Positions 9,863 to 18,857 of a stretch of DNA of 64,000 nucleotides are shown here, piece after piece. Location: positions 1 through 64,000 of the forward strand of contig JAJZLY010000009.1 of assembly GCA_021850485.1 (NCBI GenBank), written 5' to 3'. How positions within the stretch are numbered: the stretch's first letter is position 1; each line of letters starts with the position of its first letter. The notes under the pieces are model-generated. The model was not told where the DNA came from, ran no database searches, and saw only the letters and a list, made by a program, of their open reading frames with translations. This DNA is from Bacillota bacterium (lineage in GTDB: Bacteria > Bacillota > Sulfobacillia > JAJZYS01 > JAJZLH01). The translations under genes and the position numbers were made by a program.

Positions 9863-10311
9863 TGCGGGCGGTGGTGCAGCGGGTGCGCTCTGCCTGGGTC
9901 GAGGTTGCAGGCGAGCGGGTGGCAGAGATCGGCGAGGGCCTGATTGCCTTCGTCGGGGTGGCGGCCAGTGATGATCTGAGCGCAGCGCCGCTGATGGCGG
10001 CCAAGATCGCCAAGTTGCGCGTTTTCGAAGATGACCGTGGAAAAATGAGCTGCAGTCTGAAAGATACCGGCGGCGCCCTGCTGCTGGTGCCGCAGTTCAC
10101 CGTGATCGGCGATGTGCGAGGTGGCAACCGGCCGGACTTTCACCGGGCCGCCGGCAAGGAGCAGGCGGAAACGATCTTGCGCCTGCTGGCCGCCGAGCTG
10201 GAGGGCGAGCGGGTGCCCGTTCGCCAGGGCGTGTTCGGTGCGATGATGAGGGTCGTCTCCGATGGCGTCGGCCCGGTGACCATCTTGATCGACAGCGAGC
10301 GTCAGTTCTGA
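9862..10311 (+). CDS. dtd: D-aminoacyl-tRNA deacylase
   Basis: Removes D-amino acids (and glycine from tRNA-Ala) wrongly attached to tRNA. The 149-residue length fits. The start MRAVVQRV, the FVGV block, RVFED, GGNRPDFHRAA and GVFGA near residue 122 are family hallmarks. The usual SQxT motif reads PQFT here (near residue 77), a Ser-to-Pro change, and the usual NDGPVT reads GVGPVT, which keeps the Gly-cisPro pair that reads chirality. The start overlaps the relA stop by one base. Confidence 0.92.
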   Translation: MRAVVQRVRSAWVEVAGERVAEIGEGLIAFVGVAASDDLSAAPLMAAKIAKLRVFEDDRGKMSCSLKDTGGALLLVPQFTVIGDVRGGNRPDFHRAAGKEQAETILRLLAAELEGERVPVRQGVFGAMMRVVSDGVGPVTILIDSERQF

Positions 10312-10340
10312 GCAGAGCTGATCTGGAGGAGTGAGTGGCA

Positions 10341-11387
10341 GTGGAGACGATGCAGGCAGTTGTGAAGACGGCTGCCCAGCCTGGAGCCGCCGTCGTGACG
10401 CGCCAGACGCCGCGGCCAGGCCCGGGTCAGGTGCTGATCCGGGTGCTGGCGGCGTCGATTTGCGGTACCGACCACCACGTGTATGCGTGGGATGACTGGG
10501 CGGCGCACCGGGTGCGGCCGCCTGTGACCATGGGCCACGAGTGCGCCGGCGAAGTGGTGGAGCTCGGATCGGGCGCCGGTGGTGTACAGGTCGGGGACCT
10601 GGTGTCGGTTGAGACGCATGTCACCTGCGGTGTGTGTTATCCCTGCCGCACCGGGCAAGAGCACATCTGCGAAAAGGTGTCGATTTTGGGCGTGGACCAA
10701 GATGGTGCCTTCGCCGACTACCTGGTGGTTCCGGCCAAAAACGCCTGGGTCAACGCCAAGGGAACTGACCCGGCCCTGGCAGCCATCCAAGAGCCTTTCG
10801 GCAACGCGGTGCACACCGCTCTGGCCACGCCGTTGATCGGCCGGCGGGTGGCGGTGATTGGGGTGGGCCCGATCGGTCTGATGGCAACTGCTATCGCCCG
10901 AGCGGCCGGTGCCGAGCAGGTGGTGGCGGTGGATCTCAGTGCCTATCGCTTGGAGATGGCCCAGCGGATGGGGGCAGACGCCGTCGTCGATGCCAGCCGA
11001 GAGGACAGCACCGAGGCGCTGCGCAGGCTGACGAAAAGTCGCGGCCTGGACGTGGTGCTGGAGATGTCCGGATCGGAACGAGCGCTTGACCAGGCACTGG
11101 CCGCCTGCGCCAACGGGGCGACGGTGGCACTGCTCGGCCTGCCGCCTGCGCCGATCCGCATCGACCTGGGAAACCGGGTGATTATGAAGGGCATCACGCT
11201 GCTCGGTATCACCGGTCGGCGCATGTTCGAGACCTGGTACCGGGGGCAGGCCCTGCAGGCCTCGGGACGGGTGGACCTGACGCCGCTGATCACCCATCGG
11301 TTGCCCCTGACCGAGGTGGCGCAGGCGATGGACCTGCTGGCAAGCGGCGACGCAGCGAAGATCGTACTGATTCCGGGAGGTGTCTAG
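10341..11387 (+). CDS. tdh: L-threonine 3-dehydrogenase
   Basis: Zinc- and NAD-dependent oxidation of threonine to 2-amino-3-ketobutyrate. The catalytic zinc site (CGTD, GHE) and the structural zinc cluster CxxCxxC...C ([15 protein letters not shown], near residue 95) are intact. The DxHxYxWDxWA-like segment is characteristic of Tdh among medium-chain dehydrogenases, and the Rossmann motif GVGPIG lies near residue 173. GTG 10341 is preferred because GGAGGAG lies 9 bases upstream; GTG 10335 and ATG 10350 are alternatives. kbl starts 2 bases after the stop, giving the two-step threonine-to-glycine pathway in one operon. Confidence 0.93.
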   Translation: METMQAVVKTAAQPGAAVVTRQTPRPGPGQVLIRVLAASICGTDHHVYAWDDWAAHRVRPPVTMGHECAGEVVELGSGAGGVQVGDLVSVETHVTCGVCYPCRTGQEHICEKVSILGVDQDGAFADYLVVPAKNAWVNAKGTDPALAAIQEPFGNAVHTALATPLIGRRVAVIGVGPIGLMATAIARAAGAEQVVAVDLSAYRLEMAQRMGADAVVDASREDSTEALRRLTKSRGLDVVLEMSGSERALDQALAACANGATVALLGLPPAPIRIDLGNRVIMKGITLLGITGRRMFETWYRGQALQASGRVDLTPLITHRLPLTEVAQAMDLLASGDAAKIVLIPGGV

Positions 11388-11389
11388 GC

Positions 11390-12568
11390 ATGGCCGGATT
11401 GGACTTTTTGAACCAGGAGATCGCTCAGCTGAAGGCGGACGGGCTGTTTCGGGCCAACCGGGTGCTCTCTGGCCCGCAGGGGGCCAGAGCGGTGATCGAC
11501 GGCCATGAGGTCGTCAACCTGTCTTCCAACGACTACCTGGGATTGGCCAACGACCCCCGCTTGAAGGAAGCGGCGATTGAGGGCGTCCGCAAGTGGGGGG
11601 CTGGCACGGCAGCGGTCCGGACCATCATCGGCACCATGACCATCCACCAGGAGCTGGAGGAACAGCTGGCCCGCTTCAAGCACACGCCGGCGGCCATTGT
11701 CTTTCAGTCTGGCTTCACCTGTAATTCAGGCGTGGTGCCGGCGATCGTCGGCGAGGGCGACGTGATCATCTCGGACGAGTTGAATCACGCCTCGATCATC
11801 GACGGCGCCAGACTGTCCAAGGCCGCCATCGTCCGCTACCGCCACCGGGACATGGACGATCTGGAGGCCAAGCTGCAGGCGGCAGCGGGAAGCCGCCGCC
11901 GGCTGGTGGCCACCGACGGCGTGTTTTCGATGGACGGAGATATTGCACCGCTGCCTCAGATCGTGGCCCTTTGCCAGCGTTACGACGCCATCAGCTACGT
12001 GGACGACGCACACGCTTCCGGCGTGTTGGGCGAGGCCGGACGAGGCTCGGTCAACCACTTTCATCTAGATGGTCAGGTCGACATCCAGGTCGGCACCCTG
12101 TCCAAGGCGGTGGGCGTGTTGGGTGGCTACGTGGCGAGTACCCAGAACGTGATCGATTGGCTGGTGCACCGGGGCCGGCCCTTTTTGTTCTCCACCTCGC
12201 ATCCACCGGCCGTAACGATGGCCTGTATCCAGGCGCTGAAGATCATGGAAGAAGAGCCCGAGCGCCACCGGCGCCTGTGGTCCAACACTGCCTACTTCAA
12301 GGGCAAGCTGCAGGCCCTGGGCTTTGACTGCGGCCATTCCGAGACCCCGATCACGCCGGTGATGGTCGGTGAGGGTAGCCGCGCCATGGAGATGTCCGAC
12401 CGCCTGATGGCGGAGGGCGTCTTCGCTCAAGGCATCGCCTACCCGACTGTGGCCAAGGACAAGGGGCGGCTGCGCGCCATTGTCACCGCCGGACACTCTG
12501 AACACGACCTGGACCAAGCGGTGGCAGCCCTTGGCAAGGTGGGGCGGGAGATGGGCCTGATCGTCTAG
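11390..12568 (+). CDS. kbl: Glycine C-acetyltransferase (2-amino-3-ketobutyrate CoA ligase)
   Basis: PLP enzyme that splits 2-amino-3-ketobutyrate with CoA into glycine and acetyl-CoA, completing threonine breakdown with Tdh. The 392-residue length fits. Seen in the sequence: [11 protein letters not shown] near residue 44, the [11 protein letters not shown] block, DDAHASG, and the PLP lysine in TLSKAVG near residue 240. GGGAGG precedes ATG 11390. An inverted repeat spans the stop codon. Confidence 0.95.
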   Translation: MAGLDFLNQEIAQLKADGLFRANRVLSGPQGARAVIDGHEVVNLSSNDYLGLANDPRLKEAAIEGVRKWGAGTAAVRTIIGTMTIHQELEEQLARFKHTPAAIVFQSGFTCNSGVVPAIVGEGDVIISDELNHASIIDGARLSKAAIVRYRHRDMDDLEAKLQAAAGSRRRLVATDGVFSMDGDIAPLPQIVALCQRYDAISYVDDAHASGVLGEAGRGSVNHFHLDGQVDIQVGTLSKAVGVLGGYVASTQNVIDWLVHRGRPFLFSTSHPPAVTMACIQALKIMEEEPERHRRLWSNTAYFKGKLQALGFDCGHSETPITPVMVGEGSRAMEMSDRLMAEGVFAQGIAYPTVAKDKGRLRAIVTAGHSEHDLDQAVAALGKVGREMGLIV

Positions 12569-12577
12569 GCGATCAGG
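12556..12577 (+). terminator. Inverted repeat across the kbl stop
   Basis: The arms CCTGATCG and CGATCAGG are perfect complements around a 6-base loop that contains the kbl TAG. No T-run follows. It is a probable hairpin at the end of the tdh-kbl transcript. Confidence 0.4.
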
Positions 12578-12651
12578 CAAGGGTAGCTCATAGGGGCCAG
12601 AGCCGACGTGCGCGTTCGAGGTCGGATCTGGGCTCGACTCCCAGGCGGCGC
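12577..12651 (+). other. tRNA-like remnant
   Basis: A D-arm-like hairpin (GCTC at 12586, loop ATAGGGGCCA, GAGC at 12600, preceded by TA) is followed 24 bases later by a T-arm-like hairpin (CTGGG, loop CTCGACT, CCCAG at 12628-12644). The spacing is close to that of a real tRNA. No acceptor stem pairs and the anticodon stem is poor, so this is at best a decayed tRNA fragment; chance resemblance is possible. Confidence 0.2.
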
Positions 12652-12690
12652 TGTGATCGTATGGCCGAACGGTGACACGAGGTGACTTTG

Positions 12691-12936
12691 ATGATTCGCA
12701 AGCAGATTTTCCTACCTGCGGAACAGGATGAAGCACTGAAACGGCTGTCCAAGCGGACCGGACGGTCCGAAAGTGCGCTGGTGCGCGAGGGAATCACCCT
12801 TCGGCTTCGCCAGGAAGAGATCGCTGAGACGGATTGGGACGCGCTACTGCTCGAGTGGGCTCAGCGAGGGGTGGACGCTCAGCCCAGGAGCTGGCGCCGC
12901 CAGGACCTATACCAGGACCCCATCGGCGGCTTATGA
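12691..12936 (+). CDS. Ribbon-helix-helix (CopG/VapB-type) antitoxin
   Basis: An 81-residue protein. Its N-terminus has the ribbon-helix-helix pattern: a beta strand (RKQIFLPAEQ) and two helices (EALKRLSKRTGRS and ESALVREGITLRL), as in CopG/Arc-like DNA-binding antitoxins. The C-terminal half would bind the toxin. ATG 12691 is preferred to GTG 12682 because GAGGTGA lies just upstream. The stop overlaps by ATGA the start of a broken VapC-like toxin, the classic antitoxin-toxin coupling. It is probably now an orphan antitoxin. The location between metabolic operons suggests past acquisition. Confidence 0.75.
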   Translation: MIRKQIFLPAEQDEALKRLSKRTGRSESALVREGITLRLRQEEIAETDWDALLLEWAQRGVDAQPRSWRRQDLYQDPIGGL

Positions 12937-13148
12937 TTACCCCTCTGGTCGACACCAACGTGGTCGTATAGGCGGCCGGAGGGAACACAAATCAGGCGCC
13001 TCAACGAATGACCCTGGGGTCACTCGGGCGAGTTCGCCCGGTCGGCGCCCTAGCCGTCCAGGTATTGACCGAGTTTTCCACCATTCTCAGCGAAGAAGAC
13101 CTGAGTGGGCGCCTGATTGGTGGCATCCGATACGCGTCGCCGTTTTGA
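12933..13148 (+). pseudogene. Broken VapC-like PIN-domain toxin
   Basis: From ATG 12933 the frame reads MITPLVDTNVVV, the start of a PIN ribonuclease with its first catalytic Asp (VDTN), and then hits TAG at 12969, where VapC proteins usually have Tyr. In the same frame the reading continues with a PIN-like segment (ALAVQVLTEFSTIL, with the conserved Glu) and ends GRLIGGIRYASPF, very like a VapC C-terminus. The whole is only 71 codons, against about 130 usual. A nonsense codon and an internal deletion that removed the middle Asp region have therefore both occurred without a frameshift. It should not make active toxin. Confidence 0.75.
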
Positions 13149-13363
13149 GGACGGAGATGAACTGGCGGGCGTGGGTCCGACACGAGCTGTGGACATCGCT
13201 GCATGATGATCGCGAGATGGGCAGGCGTGGTTGCCCATTCACGAGCCTTGCCACTGAAAGTGTCCCGATCGGCGCGACCTACGGGCCATCACCGGACCAT
13301 GCGGGGTGACGACAAAACTCCTTGGGCGCTGAGCCCGGGGCCCATCAACCACCGAAGATCGTT
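13149..13363. other. Intergenic stretch with no gene seen
   Basis: I see no coding pattern, RNA or repeat between the broken toxin and the suf promoter. The open frames here lack a good start or any recognisable protein. It is probably remnant DNA of the decayed module. Confidence 0.4.
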
Positions 13364-13392
13364 TTGACAACCTCATCTTCTGCGCCTATACT
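13364..13392 (+). promoter_or_regulatory. Strong housekeeping promoter of the suf operon
   Basis: Perfect -35 TTGACA (13364-13369), 17-base spacer and -10 TATACT (13387-13392). It lies about 60 bases before sufC and is one of the two best sigma-A type promoters in the window. Confidence 0.85.
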
Positions 13393-13410
13393 CCCCATGG
13401 AATCCTGAGC

Positions 13411-13426
13411 CAATCACTCATGATTG
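13411..13426 (+). promoter_or_regulatory. Inverted repeat in the suf leader, possible regulator site
   Basis: CAATCA and TGATTG are perfect 6-base arms around CTCA, 18 bases after the -10 and upstream of the sufC SD. The position suits repression of suf by the Rrf2 protein encoded at the end of the operon. That link is inference. Confidence 0.35.
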
Positions 13427-13453
13427 ACCTAACCCTTGAAGGAGGCTATGCCG

Positions 13454-14218
13454 GTGCGACCCAGCCTCGAGATTCGGGACCTGCACGTGTCGATCGACGA
13501 CAAAGAGATCCTCAGCGGTGTCAACCTGACCATCCAAGGTGGTGAGGTGCACGCCATCATGGGGCCGAACGGCACTGGCAAGAGCACCTTGGCGTCGACC
13601 ATGATGGGCCACCCTCGCTATCAGGTCACCCAGGGCGAGATCTTGATCGACGGCGAGAACATCGTCGGCATGAAGCCGGATGAGCGAGCCCGCAGGGGCC
13701 TGTTCTTGGCCATGCAGTACCCACAGGAACTGTCCGGTGTGACCACGGGAAACTTCCTGAGGACAGCGGTGAACAGCCTGCACCCGGAGCATCCGATGCC
13801 GGTTTTGCAGTTTCACAAGTTGCTGACCGAGAAGATGAAGTTACTCGACATTGAGCCAAACTTCGCCCAGCGCTACCTGAACGAAGGCTTTTCCGGCGGC
13901 GAGAAAAAGCGCAACGAGATCTTGCAGATGGCGGTTTTGGCGCCCCGTCTGGCGGTGTTGGACGAGATCGATTCCGGGCTCGACATCGACGCCGTGAAGA
14001 TCGTCGCAAACGGCGTGAACACCCTGCTTGGCGAGAACATGGGGGTGATGATCATCACCCACTACGAGCGCATCTTGCGCTACGTGCGGCCGCATTTCGT
14101 CCACATCTTGCTCGGCGGCAAGGTGGCGGTTTCCGGCGGACCGGAACTCGCGGACGAGCTGGAAGCCCGCGGTTACGACTGGATCAAGACCGAGGCTGAC
14201 CCCGCCCTCGCCGAATAG
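13454..14218 (+). CDS. sufC: Fe-S cluster assembly ATPase SufC
   Basis: ABC-type ATPase of the SufBCD scaffold that builds Fe-S clusters. It has Walker A GPNGTGKST near residue 36, the ABC signature SGGEKKR near residue 144, Walker B LAVLDEIDSGLD and the switch His in ITHYERIL. AAGGAGG ends only 2 bases before ATG 13448 but 8 bases before GTG 13454, so GTG 13454 (254 residues) is the better start; the ATG would add two residues. First gene of sufC-D-S-U-B, behind a strong promoter. Confidence 0.95.
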   Translation: MRPSLEIRDLHVSIDDKEILSGVNLTIQGGEVHAIMGPNGTGKSTLASTMMGHPRYQVTQGEILIDGENIVGMKPDERARRGLFLAMQYPQELSGVTTGNFLRTAVNSLHPEHPMPVLQFHKLLTEKMKLLDIEPNFAQRYLNEGFSGGEKKRNEILQMAVLAPRLAVLDEIDSGLDIDAVKIVANGVNTLLGENMGVMIITHYERILRYVRPHFVHILLGGKVAVSGGPELADELEARGYDWIKTEADPALAE

Positions 14219-14230
14219 GGGGCAAGACGA

Positions 14231-15487
14231 ATGGCACAGACTCTACTCCACAATGCCTATCTGGATGCCTGTCGACAGCGCGGCGAACCGGCCTGGCTGT
14301 TGAGTCGGCGAGAAGAGGCCTGGCAGGTTTCCGCAGAGTTGCCGCTCCCCAGACCAGAGAAAACCTCGATCGACCGCTGGGGACTCGAGAAGGCCCTGCC
14401 CGGGGCGATCCCCGAGGACGCCGTGCTGCCGGCCATGGACGGCGAGGCCAGCGCCAGTCTGGTCACGGTCAACGGGTTCGAACAGGCAGCCCACATGGAC
14501 CCAGCACTGGCCGCCCAGGGCGTGTTGCTGACATCGTTGGATCGCGCCATCGCCGAACACCCAGATCTGATCGAACCATACCTGCTGTCCCATCTGCTTG
14601 AGCCTGACCATCTGCTGGCAGCGTTGCACCGCACCTACCTCCAGGGCGGGCATGTGCTTTATGTGCCGGCCGGTGTGGAGATCGAGATGCCGCTGGAGAT
14701 CGTGTCTGGACTCGGCTATCAGGACGCCTATCCGCACACTTTGGTCGTCTTGGCGCGAGGTGCCCGGGCCACCTTGGTGCACACCGAACTGTCGGTCGAC
14801 GACTCGACGATGCGCGTCAACTCGGCGTTTGAGGCGTTCTTGGGCGAAGGAGCCTTCTTGCGGTACGCCGTGGTGCAAAAACTGGGCAGCCAGGTGCGCG
14901 CCTTTCAGCCGCGCCTCGCCCGCCTGGACCGAGACGCCCAGATCGAGTGGATCGTGGTCCAGGCCGGCGGCGGCCGGGTGGTCACCACAAATCAGACCTT
15001 GCTGGTGGGTGAAGGCGCCAGTGCCGAAAGCTACGCCGTGTTCTTGGGTGCTGGCGATCAGATCTTGGACTTCCAGACCAAGATGAACCACTGGGCTTCT
15101 CACACCACGTCGGACATGGACTCCAAGGGTGTGATGACCGACCGGGCGAAGGGGGTCTATACCGGCTTCACGGAAATCAAGAAGGGCGCCCACGGATGTG
15201 CCAGCTGGCAAAAGGAAAAGACCCTGATGCTCAGTGACGACTGCCGGGTGGACCTGATCCCGGCGCTTTGGATCTACGACGACGACGTGCAGAAGGCCGG
15301 GCATGCCGCCGCTGCCGGACAGGTGAATCAGGAGCAACTCTATTACCTGATGAGCCGTGGCATCCGGGAGAAAGATGCCCTGTTGCTGCTGGTGACCGGG
15401 TTCTTGGCCACCATCTTGGACCGCATCCCGCTACCTCAGGTCCGCGATGAGATCGCCAAGCTAGCGGCGGAGACCCTCTCCCGATGA
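14231..15487 (+). CDS. sufD: Fe-S cluster assembly protein SufD
   Basis: Scaffold partner of SufB and SufC. The 418-residue product has the SufBD beta-helix core, with LYVPAGVEIEMPLEI near residue 145, FQTKMNH (near residue 285), TSDMDSKGV and the C-terminal QLYYLMSRGI segment shared with SufB. It starts 12 bases after sufC, and its stop overlaps the sufS start (ATGA). Confidence 0.93.
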   Translation: MAQTLLHNAYLDACRQRGEPAWLLSRREEAWQVSAELPLPRPEKTSIDRWGLEKALPGAIPEDAVLPAMDGEASASLVTVNGFEQAAHMDPALAAQGVLLTSLDRAIAEHPDLIEPYLLSHLLEPDHLLAALHRTYLQGGHVLYVPAGVEIEMPLEIVSGLGYQDAYPHTLVVLARGARATLVHTELSVDDSTMRVNSAFEAFLGEGAFLRYAVVQKLGSQVRAFQPRLARLDRDAQIEWIVVQAGGGRVVTTNQTLLVGEGASAESYAVFLGAGDQILDFQTKMNHWASHTTSDMDSKGVMTDRAKGVYTGFTEIKKGAHGCASWQKEKTLMLSDDCRVDLIPALWIYDDDVQKAGHAAAAGQVNQEQLYYLMSRGIREKDALLLLVTGFLATILDRIPLPQVRDEIAKLAAETLSR

Positions 15488-16710
15488 GGGGCGAGATGGA
15501 CCTGCGCCAAGACTTCCCACTGCTGGTCACCCCAGAGGGCAAGCAGCTGACCTACCTGGACTCGGCGGCAACGGCGCAAAAACCTGAGCTGGTGCTGCAG
15601 ACGCTGGACCACTACTACCGCCATGACAACGCCAATGTCTATCGCGGTGTCTACAGCCTCGCCGCCCGTGCCACCGCCGCCTTCGAGCAGGCGCGAGAGA
15701 AGGTGGCTTCGTTCATCCACGCCGAGCCGGACGAGGTGATCTTTACAAGCGGTACCACCGAATCGGTCAATGCTGTGGCCTGGGCCTGGGCCAGGGCAGA
15801 GCTCAAGCCCGGCGACGAGATCTTGACCAGCGAGGCAGAGCACCACTCGAATCTGGTGCCATGGCAAGAAGCCGCCCGTGCGACCGGCGCCAAACTTACC
15901 TTTGTGCCGCTGGACGAAGATAAGCTCGTGACCACTGAGGCGGTCCTGGCGGCGATTACCCCCCGCACCAAGATCGTAGCCCTGGCCCAGGTCTCCAACG
16001 TGCTGGGAAATCTGCCGCTCAACGTAGCCGCCATTTCCGATGCGGCGCACCGAGTGGGAGCGGTGGTCATCGTCGATGGCGCCCAGAGTGTGCCGCACAT
16101 GCCGATCGACGTGCACGCCATGGGTGCAGATTTCGTGGCATTTTCCGGCCACAAGATGATGGGCCCGACCGGTATCGGCGTGCTCTACGGACGGCGCCAG
16201 ATGCTGGCGGTGATGGCCCCGTTTCATTTCGGCGGGGAGATGATCAGCCACGTGGATGCGGAGTCGTCTACTTACAAAGACGCTCCGCAGAAGTTCGAAG
16301 GCGGGACGCCGCCGATCGCTCAGGCCATCGGCCTCGGTGCGGCCTGCGATTATCTGGAGAGGCTGGACATGTCCGAGGTGATGGCGCATGACCGCACTCT
16401 GGGTGAACAGGCGGCCAGCCGGCTACGCCGGGTGCCAGGTGTGACTGTCTACGGCCCAAGCGAGGGCCGCATGGGCGTGGTATCATTTAACCTTGAGGAC
16501 GTGCACCCGCATGACGTGGCGACCGCCCTCGACCAGCAGGGAATATGCGTCAGAGCTGGGCACCACTGCTGTCAGCCATTGATGCGCCAACTGGGGGTGG
16601 CCGCCACGGTCCGAGCCAGTTTCTATGCCTACAACACGGAAGCGGATATCGACAAGCTGGCTGCCGGCGTGATGTCGACCATGGAGTTTTTTCATCATGT
16701 CGCTCACTGA
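15484..16710 (+). CDS. sufS: Cysteine desulfurase SufS
   Basis: PLP enzyme that removes sulfur from cysteine as a persulfide and feeds SufU. It shows YLDSAATAQKP at the N-terminus, the PLP lysine in FSGHKMMGP near residue 225, and the active cysteine in RAGHHCCQPLM near residue 360, the group II (SufS-type) form. 408 residues from ATG 15484, which overlaps the sufD stop; ATG 15496 is a possible alternative. sufU starts 14 bases inside its 3' end. Confidence 0.95.
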   Translation: MRGEMDLRQDFPLLVTPEGKQLTYLDSAATAQKPELVLQTLDHYYRHDNANVYRGVYSLAARATAAFEQAREKVASFIHAEPDEVIFTSGTTESVNAVAWAWARAELKPGDEILTSEAEHHSNLVPWQEAARATGAKLTFVPLDEDKLVTTEAVLAAITPRTKIVALAQVSNVLGNLPLNVAAISDAAHRVGAVVIVDGAQSVPHMPIDVHAMGADFVAFSGHKMMGPTGIGVLYGRRQMLAVMAPFHFGGEMISHVDAESSTYKDAPQKFEGGTPPIAQAIGLGAACDYLERLDMSEVMAHDRTLGEQAASRLRRVPGVTVYGPSEGRMGVVSFNLEDVHPHDVATALDQQGICVRAGHHCCQPLMRQLGVAATVRASFYAYNTEADIDKLAAGVMSTMEFFHHVAH

Positions 16711-17134
16711 CCTGTACCGGGAGATCATCTTGGAACACGCCCGTCATCCGCACCACAAGGGACCGCTGGATGGCCCGGTGACGCTACAGGCTGGCCTTGA
16801 CAATCCGACCTGCGGTGACGAGGTGATCATCCAGGTGCGCCTTGGGCCAGGAGGCATCGTGGAGGCGGCGAAATTCGACGGCGTAGGCTGCTCGATCTCG
16901 ATGGCGGCCGCCTCGATCATGAGCGAGATGCTGATCGGACGCACCGTCGCTCAGGTCAAGGAGTTAACCGACAGTTACACGGCCATGGTTAGCGGCCAGA
17001 AGCCGCCAACCGACGACCTGGAAGATTTGGTGGCGTTTGCCGGTGTGGCCCAGTTCCCGATGCGGGTGAAATGCGCCGCCCTTCCCTTCCACGCACTCCA
17101 AAAGGGTATCAGCCGATATGAAGGGGGATCCTGA
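16697..17134 (+). CDS. sufU: Sulfur transfer/zinc protein SufU
   Basis: SufU takes the persulfide sulfur from SufS through a zinc-cysteine site and is the Bacillota partner of SufS. The 145-residue product has the three conserved cysteines, in NPTCGDE (near residue 40), GVGCSIS (near 66) and VKCAALP (near 127), with the Asp next to the first. The start lies inside sufS, and sufB follows one base after the stop. Confidence 0.93.
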   Translation: MSLTDLYREIILEHARHPHHKGPLDGPVTLQAGLDNPTCGDEVIIQVRLGPGGIVEAAKFDGVGCSISMAAASIMSEMLIGRTVAQVKELTDSYTAMVSGQKPPTDDLEDLVAFAGVAQFPMRVKCAALPFHALQKGISRYEGGS

Positions 17135-17135
17135 G

Positions 17136-18536
17136 ATGGCCACACGGCAGTCCCACAGCGTCGAGGAGTACCAGTACGGCTTCCATGACGTGGATGTGTC
17201 TGTGTTCAGTTCCGGAAAGGGACTGAACCCGGACGTGGTGCGAGCGATCTCGGAGATCAAGCACGAGCCGAAGTGGATGCTCGACTTTCGGCTGCGTTCA
17301 CTGGACATCTTCTTCAAGAAGGGCATGCCGAACTGGGGCGGCGACCTCAGCCAGTTGGACTTTGACTCCATCACCTACTACGTGAAGCCGACCGAGCACC
17401 AGGGCAAGACCTGGGACGACGTCCCGGAGTCAATCAAGGACACCTTCGAGAAACTGGGCATCCCACAGGCAGAGCGCAAGTTCCTGGCCGGCGTGAGTGC
17501 ACAGTACGAATCCGAGGTCGTCTATCACAGCCTGAAGAAGGAGCTGACCGACCAGGGCATCATCTTCCTGGACACGGACAGCGCTCTAAGAGAGCACGAA
17601 GAGCTGTTTCGCGAGTACTTCGCCACGGTCGTACCGCCGGAAGACAACAAGTTCGCTGCCCTCAACTCAGCCGTGTGGTCCGGCGGGTCGTTCATCTACA
17701 TTCCCAAGGGCGTGAAGAGCGACATTCCGCTGCAGGCCTACTTTAGGATCAACGTTGAGAACATGGGCCAGTTTGAGCGCACCTTGATCATCTGCGAGGA
17801 TGACAGCTTCGCCCACTATGTGGAAGGATGCACCGCACCCATCTACTCCACCGACTCCCTGCACTCGGCGGTGGTGGAGATCATCGTCAAGAAGGGCGCA
17901 CGCTTCCGCTACACCACCATCCAGAATTGGTCGAACAACATCTACAACCTGGTGACCAAGCGGGCGATGGCCCACGAGAATGCCACCATGGAGTGGGTGG
18001 ACGGCAACATCGGGTCGCGCCTGACCATGAAGTACCCTTCGGTGTTCATGGTCGGTGAGGGTGCCAAGGCCCACGTCTTGTCCATTGCCGTGGCCGGCAA
18101 GGGCCAGCACCAAGACGCCGGAGCCAAGGTCATGCACCTGGCCCCCAACACCACCTCCACCATCATCTCCAAGTCCATCTCCAAGGGCGGCGGCAAGACG
18201 ACCTACCGTGGGCTGGTCCACTTCGCCGAAGGCGCCTTTGGCTCCAAGTCCAAGGTCAACTGCGACACCTTGATCTTCGATGCCGAGTCGACCTCGGAAA
18301 CTCTGCCGTACAACGAGGTATTGGACAGCCGGGTGACCATGGAGCACGAGGCGACGGTGTCCAAGGTCTCGGAGGATCAGCTGTTCTACCTGATGAGCCG
18401 TGGGCTGACCGAGGAAGAGGCCACCCGCATGATCGTGATGGGCTTCATCGAGCCCTTCACCAAGGAGTTGCCGATGGAGTACGCGGTGGAGATGAACCGC
18501 CTGATCAAGATGGAGATGGAAGGGTCGGTCGGCTAA
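17136..18536 (+). CDS. sufB: Fe-S cluster assembly protein SufB
   Basis: Main scaffold subunit of SufBCD on which the cluster is built. The 466-residue product carries the SufB marks [30 protein letters not shown] (the conserved cysteine), [16 protein letters not shown] and [13 protein letters not shown] 17136 is preferred to ATG 17118 because AAGGGGGA lies about 8 bases before it. It is followed after one base by a Rieske gene. Confidence 0.95.
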   Translation: MATRQSHSVEEYQYGFHDVDVSVFSSGKGLNPDVVRAISEIKHEPKWMLDFRLRSLDIFFKKGMPNWGGDLSQLDFDSITYYVKPTEHQGKTWDDVPESIKDTFEKLGIPQAERKFLAGVSAQYESEVVYHSLKKELTDQGIIFLDTDSALREHEELFREYFATVVPPEDNKFAALNSAVWSGGSFIYIPKGVKSDIPLQAYFRINVENMGQFERTLIICEDDSFAHYVEGCTAPIYSTDSLHSAVVEIIVKKGARFRYTTIQNWSNNIYNLVTKRAMAHENATMEWVDGNIGSRLTMKYPSVFMVGEGAKAHVLSIAVAGKGQHQDAGAKVMHLAPNTTSTIISKSISKGGGKTTYRGLVHFAEGAFGSKSKVNCDTLIFDAESTSETLPYNEVLDSRVTMEHEATVSKVSEDQLFYLMSRGLTEEEATRMIVMGFIEPFTKELPMEYAVEMNRLIKMEMEGSVG

Positions 18537-18537
18537 G

Positions 18538-18852
18538 TTGGCCTTCCAGCCTTTGTTCGAGGTCTCTGAGGTGCCGCTCGGCGAAGGCCGGGCCAAGGAT
18601 GTCGACGAGGAGCGCACCGTCGCTGTGTTCCACCTAGCCGACGGATTTTTCGCCATCGACGACACCTGCTCGCACGCCCAGGCCTCGCTCAGTGAGGGCG
18701 AGGTGGTCGGCCACACGGTCATCTGTCCGCGTCACGGCGGGCGTTTTGACCTGACCACTGGCAGACCAACCGGACTGCCCGCCACTGCCAAGGTGGCGTC
18801 TTACCCGGTGCAGCTGGCGGACGGTCAGATCCTGGTCGACTTAGGGGGTTAG
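18538..18852 (+). CDS. Rieske [2Fe-2S] ferredoxin-like protein
   Basis: A 104-residue soluble Rieske protein. The cluster ligands are visible as CSH (near residue 45) and CPRHG (near residue 64), the Cys-x-His...Cys-x-x-His pattern of NirD/BphF-like small Rieske ferredoxins. TTG 18538 starts one base after the sufB stop, so translation is probably coupled. Its place at the end of suf suggests a role as client, electron donor or sensor for Fe-S assembly; the exact role is unknown. Confidence 0.85.
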   Translation: MAFQPLFEVSEVPLGEGRAKDVDEERTVAVFHLADGFFAIDDTCSHAQASLSEGEVVGHTVICPRHGGRFDLTTGRPTGLPATAKVASYPVQLADGQILVDLGG

Positions 18853-18857
18853 GCACC

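Noticed and set aside
12969-12971. TAG in the VapC frame as a recoded codon (pyrrolysine)
   Set aside because: The protein also lacks its central part, no Pyl genes are seen, and the position is a usual Tyr, so a simple nonsense mutation is more likely.
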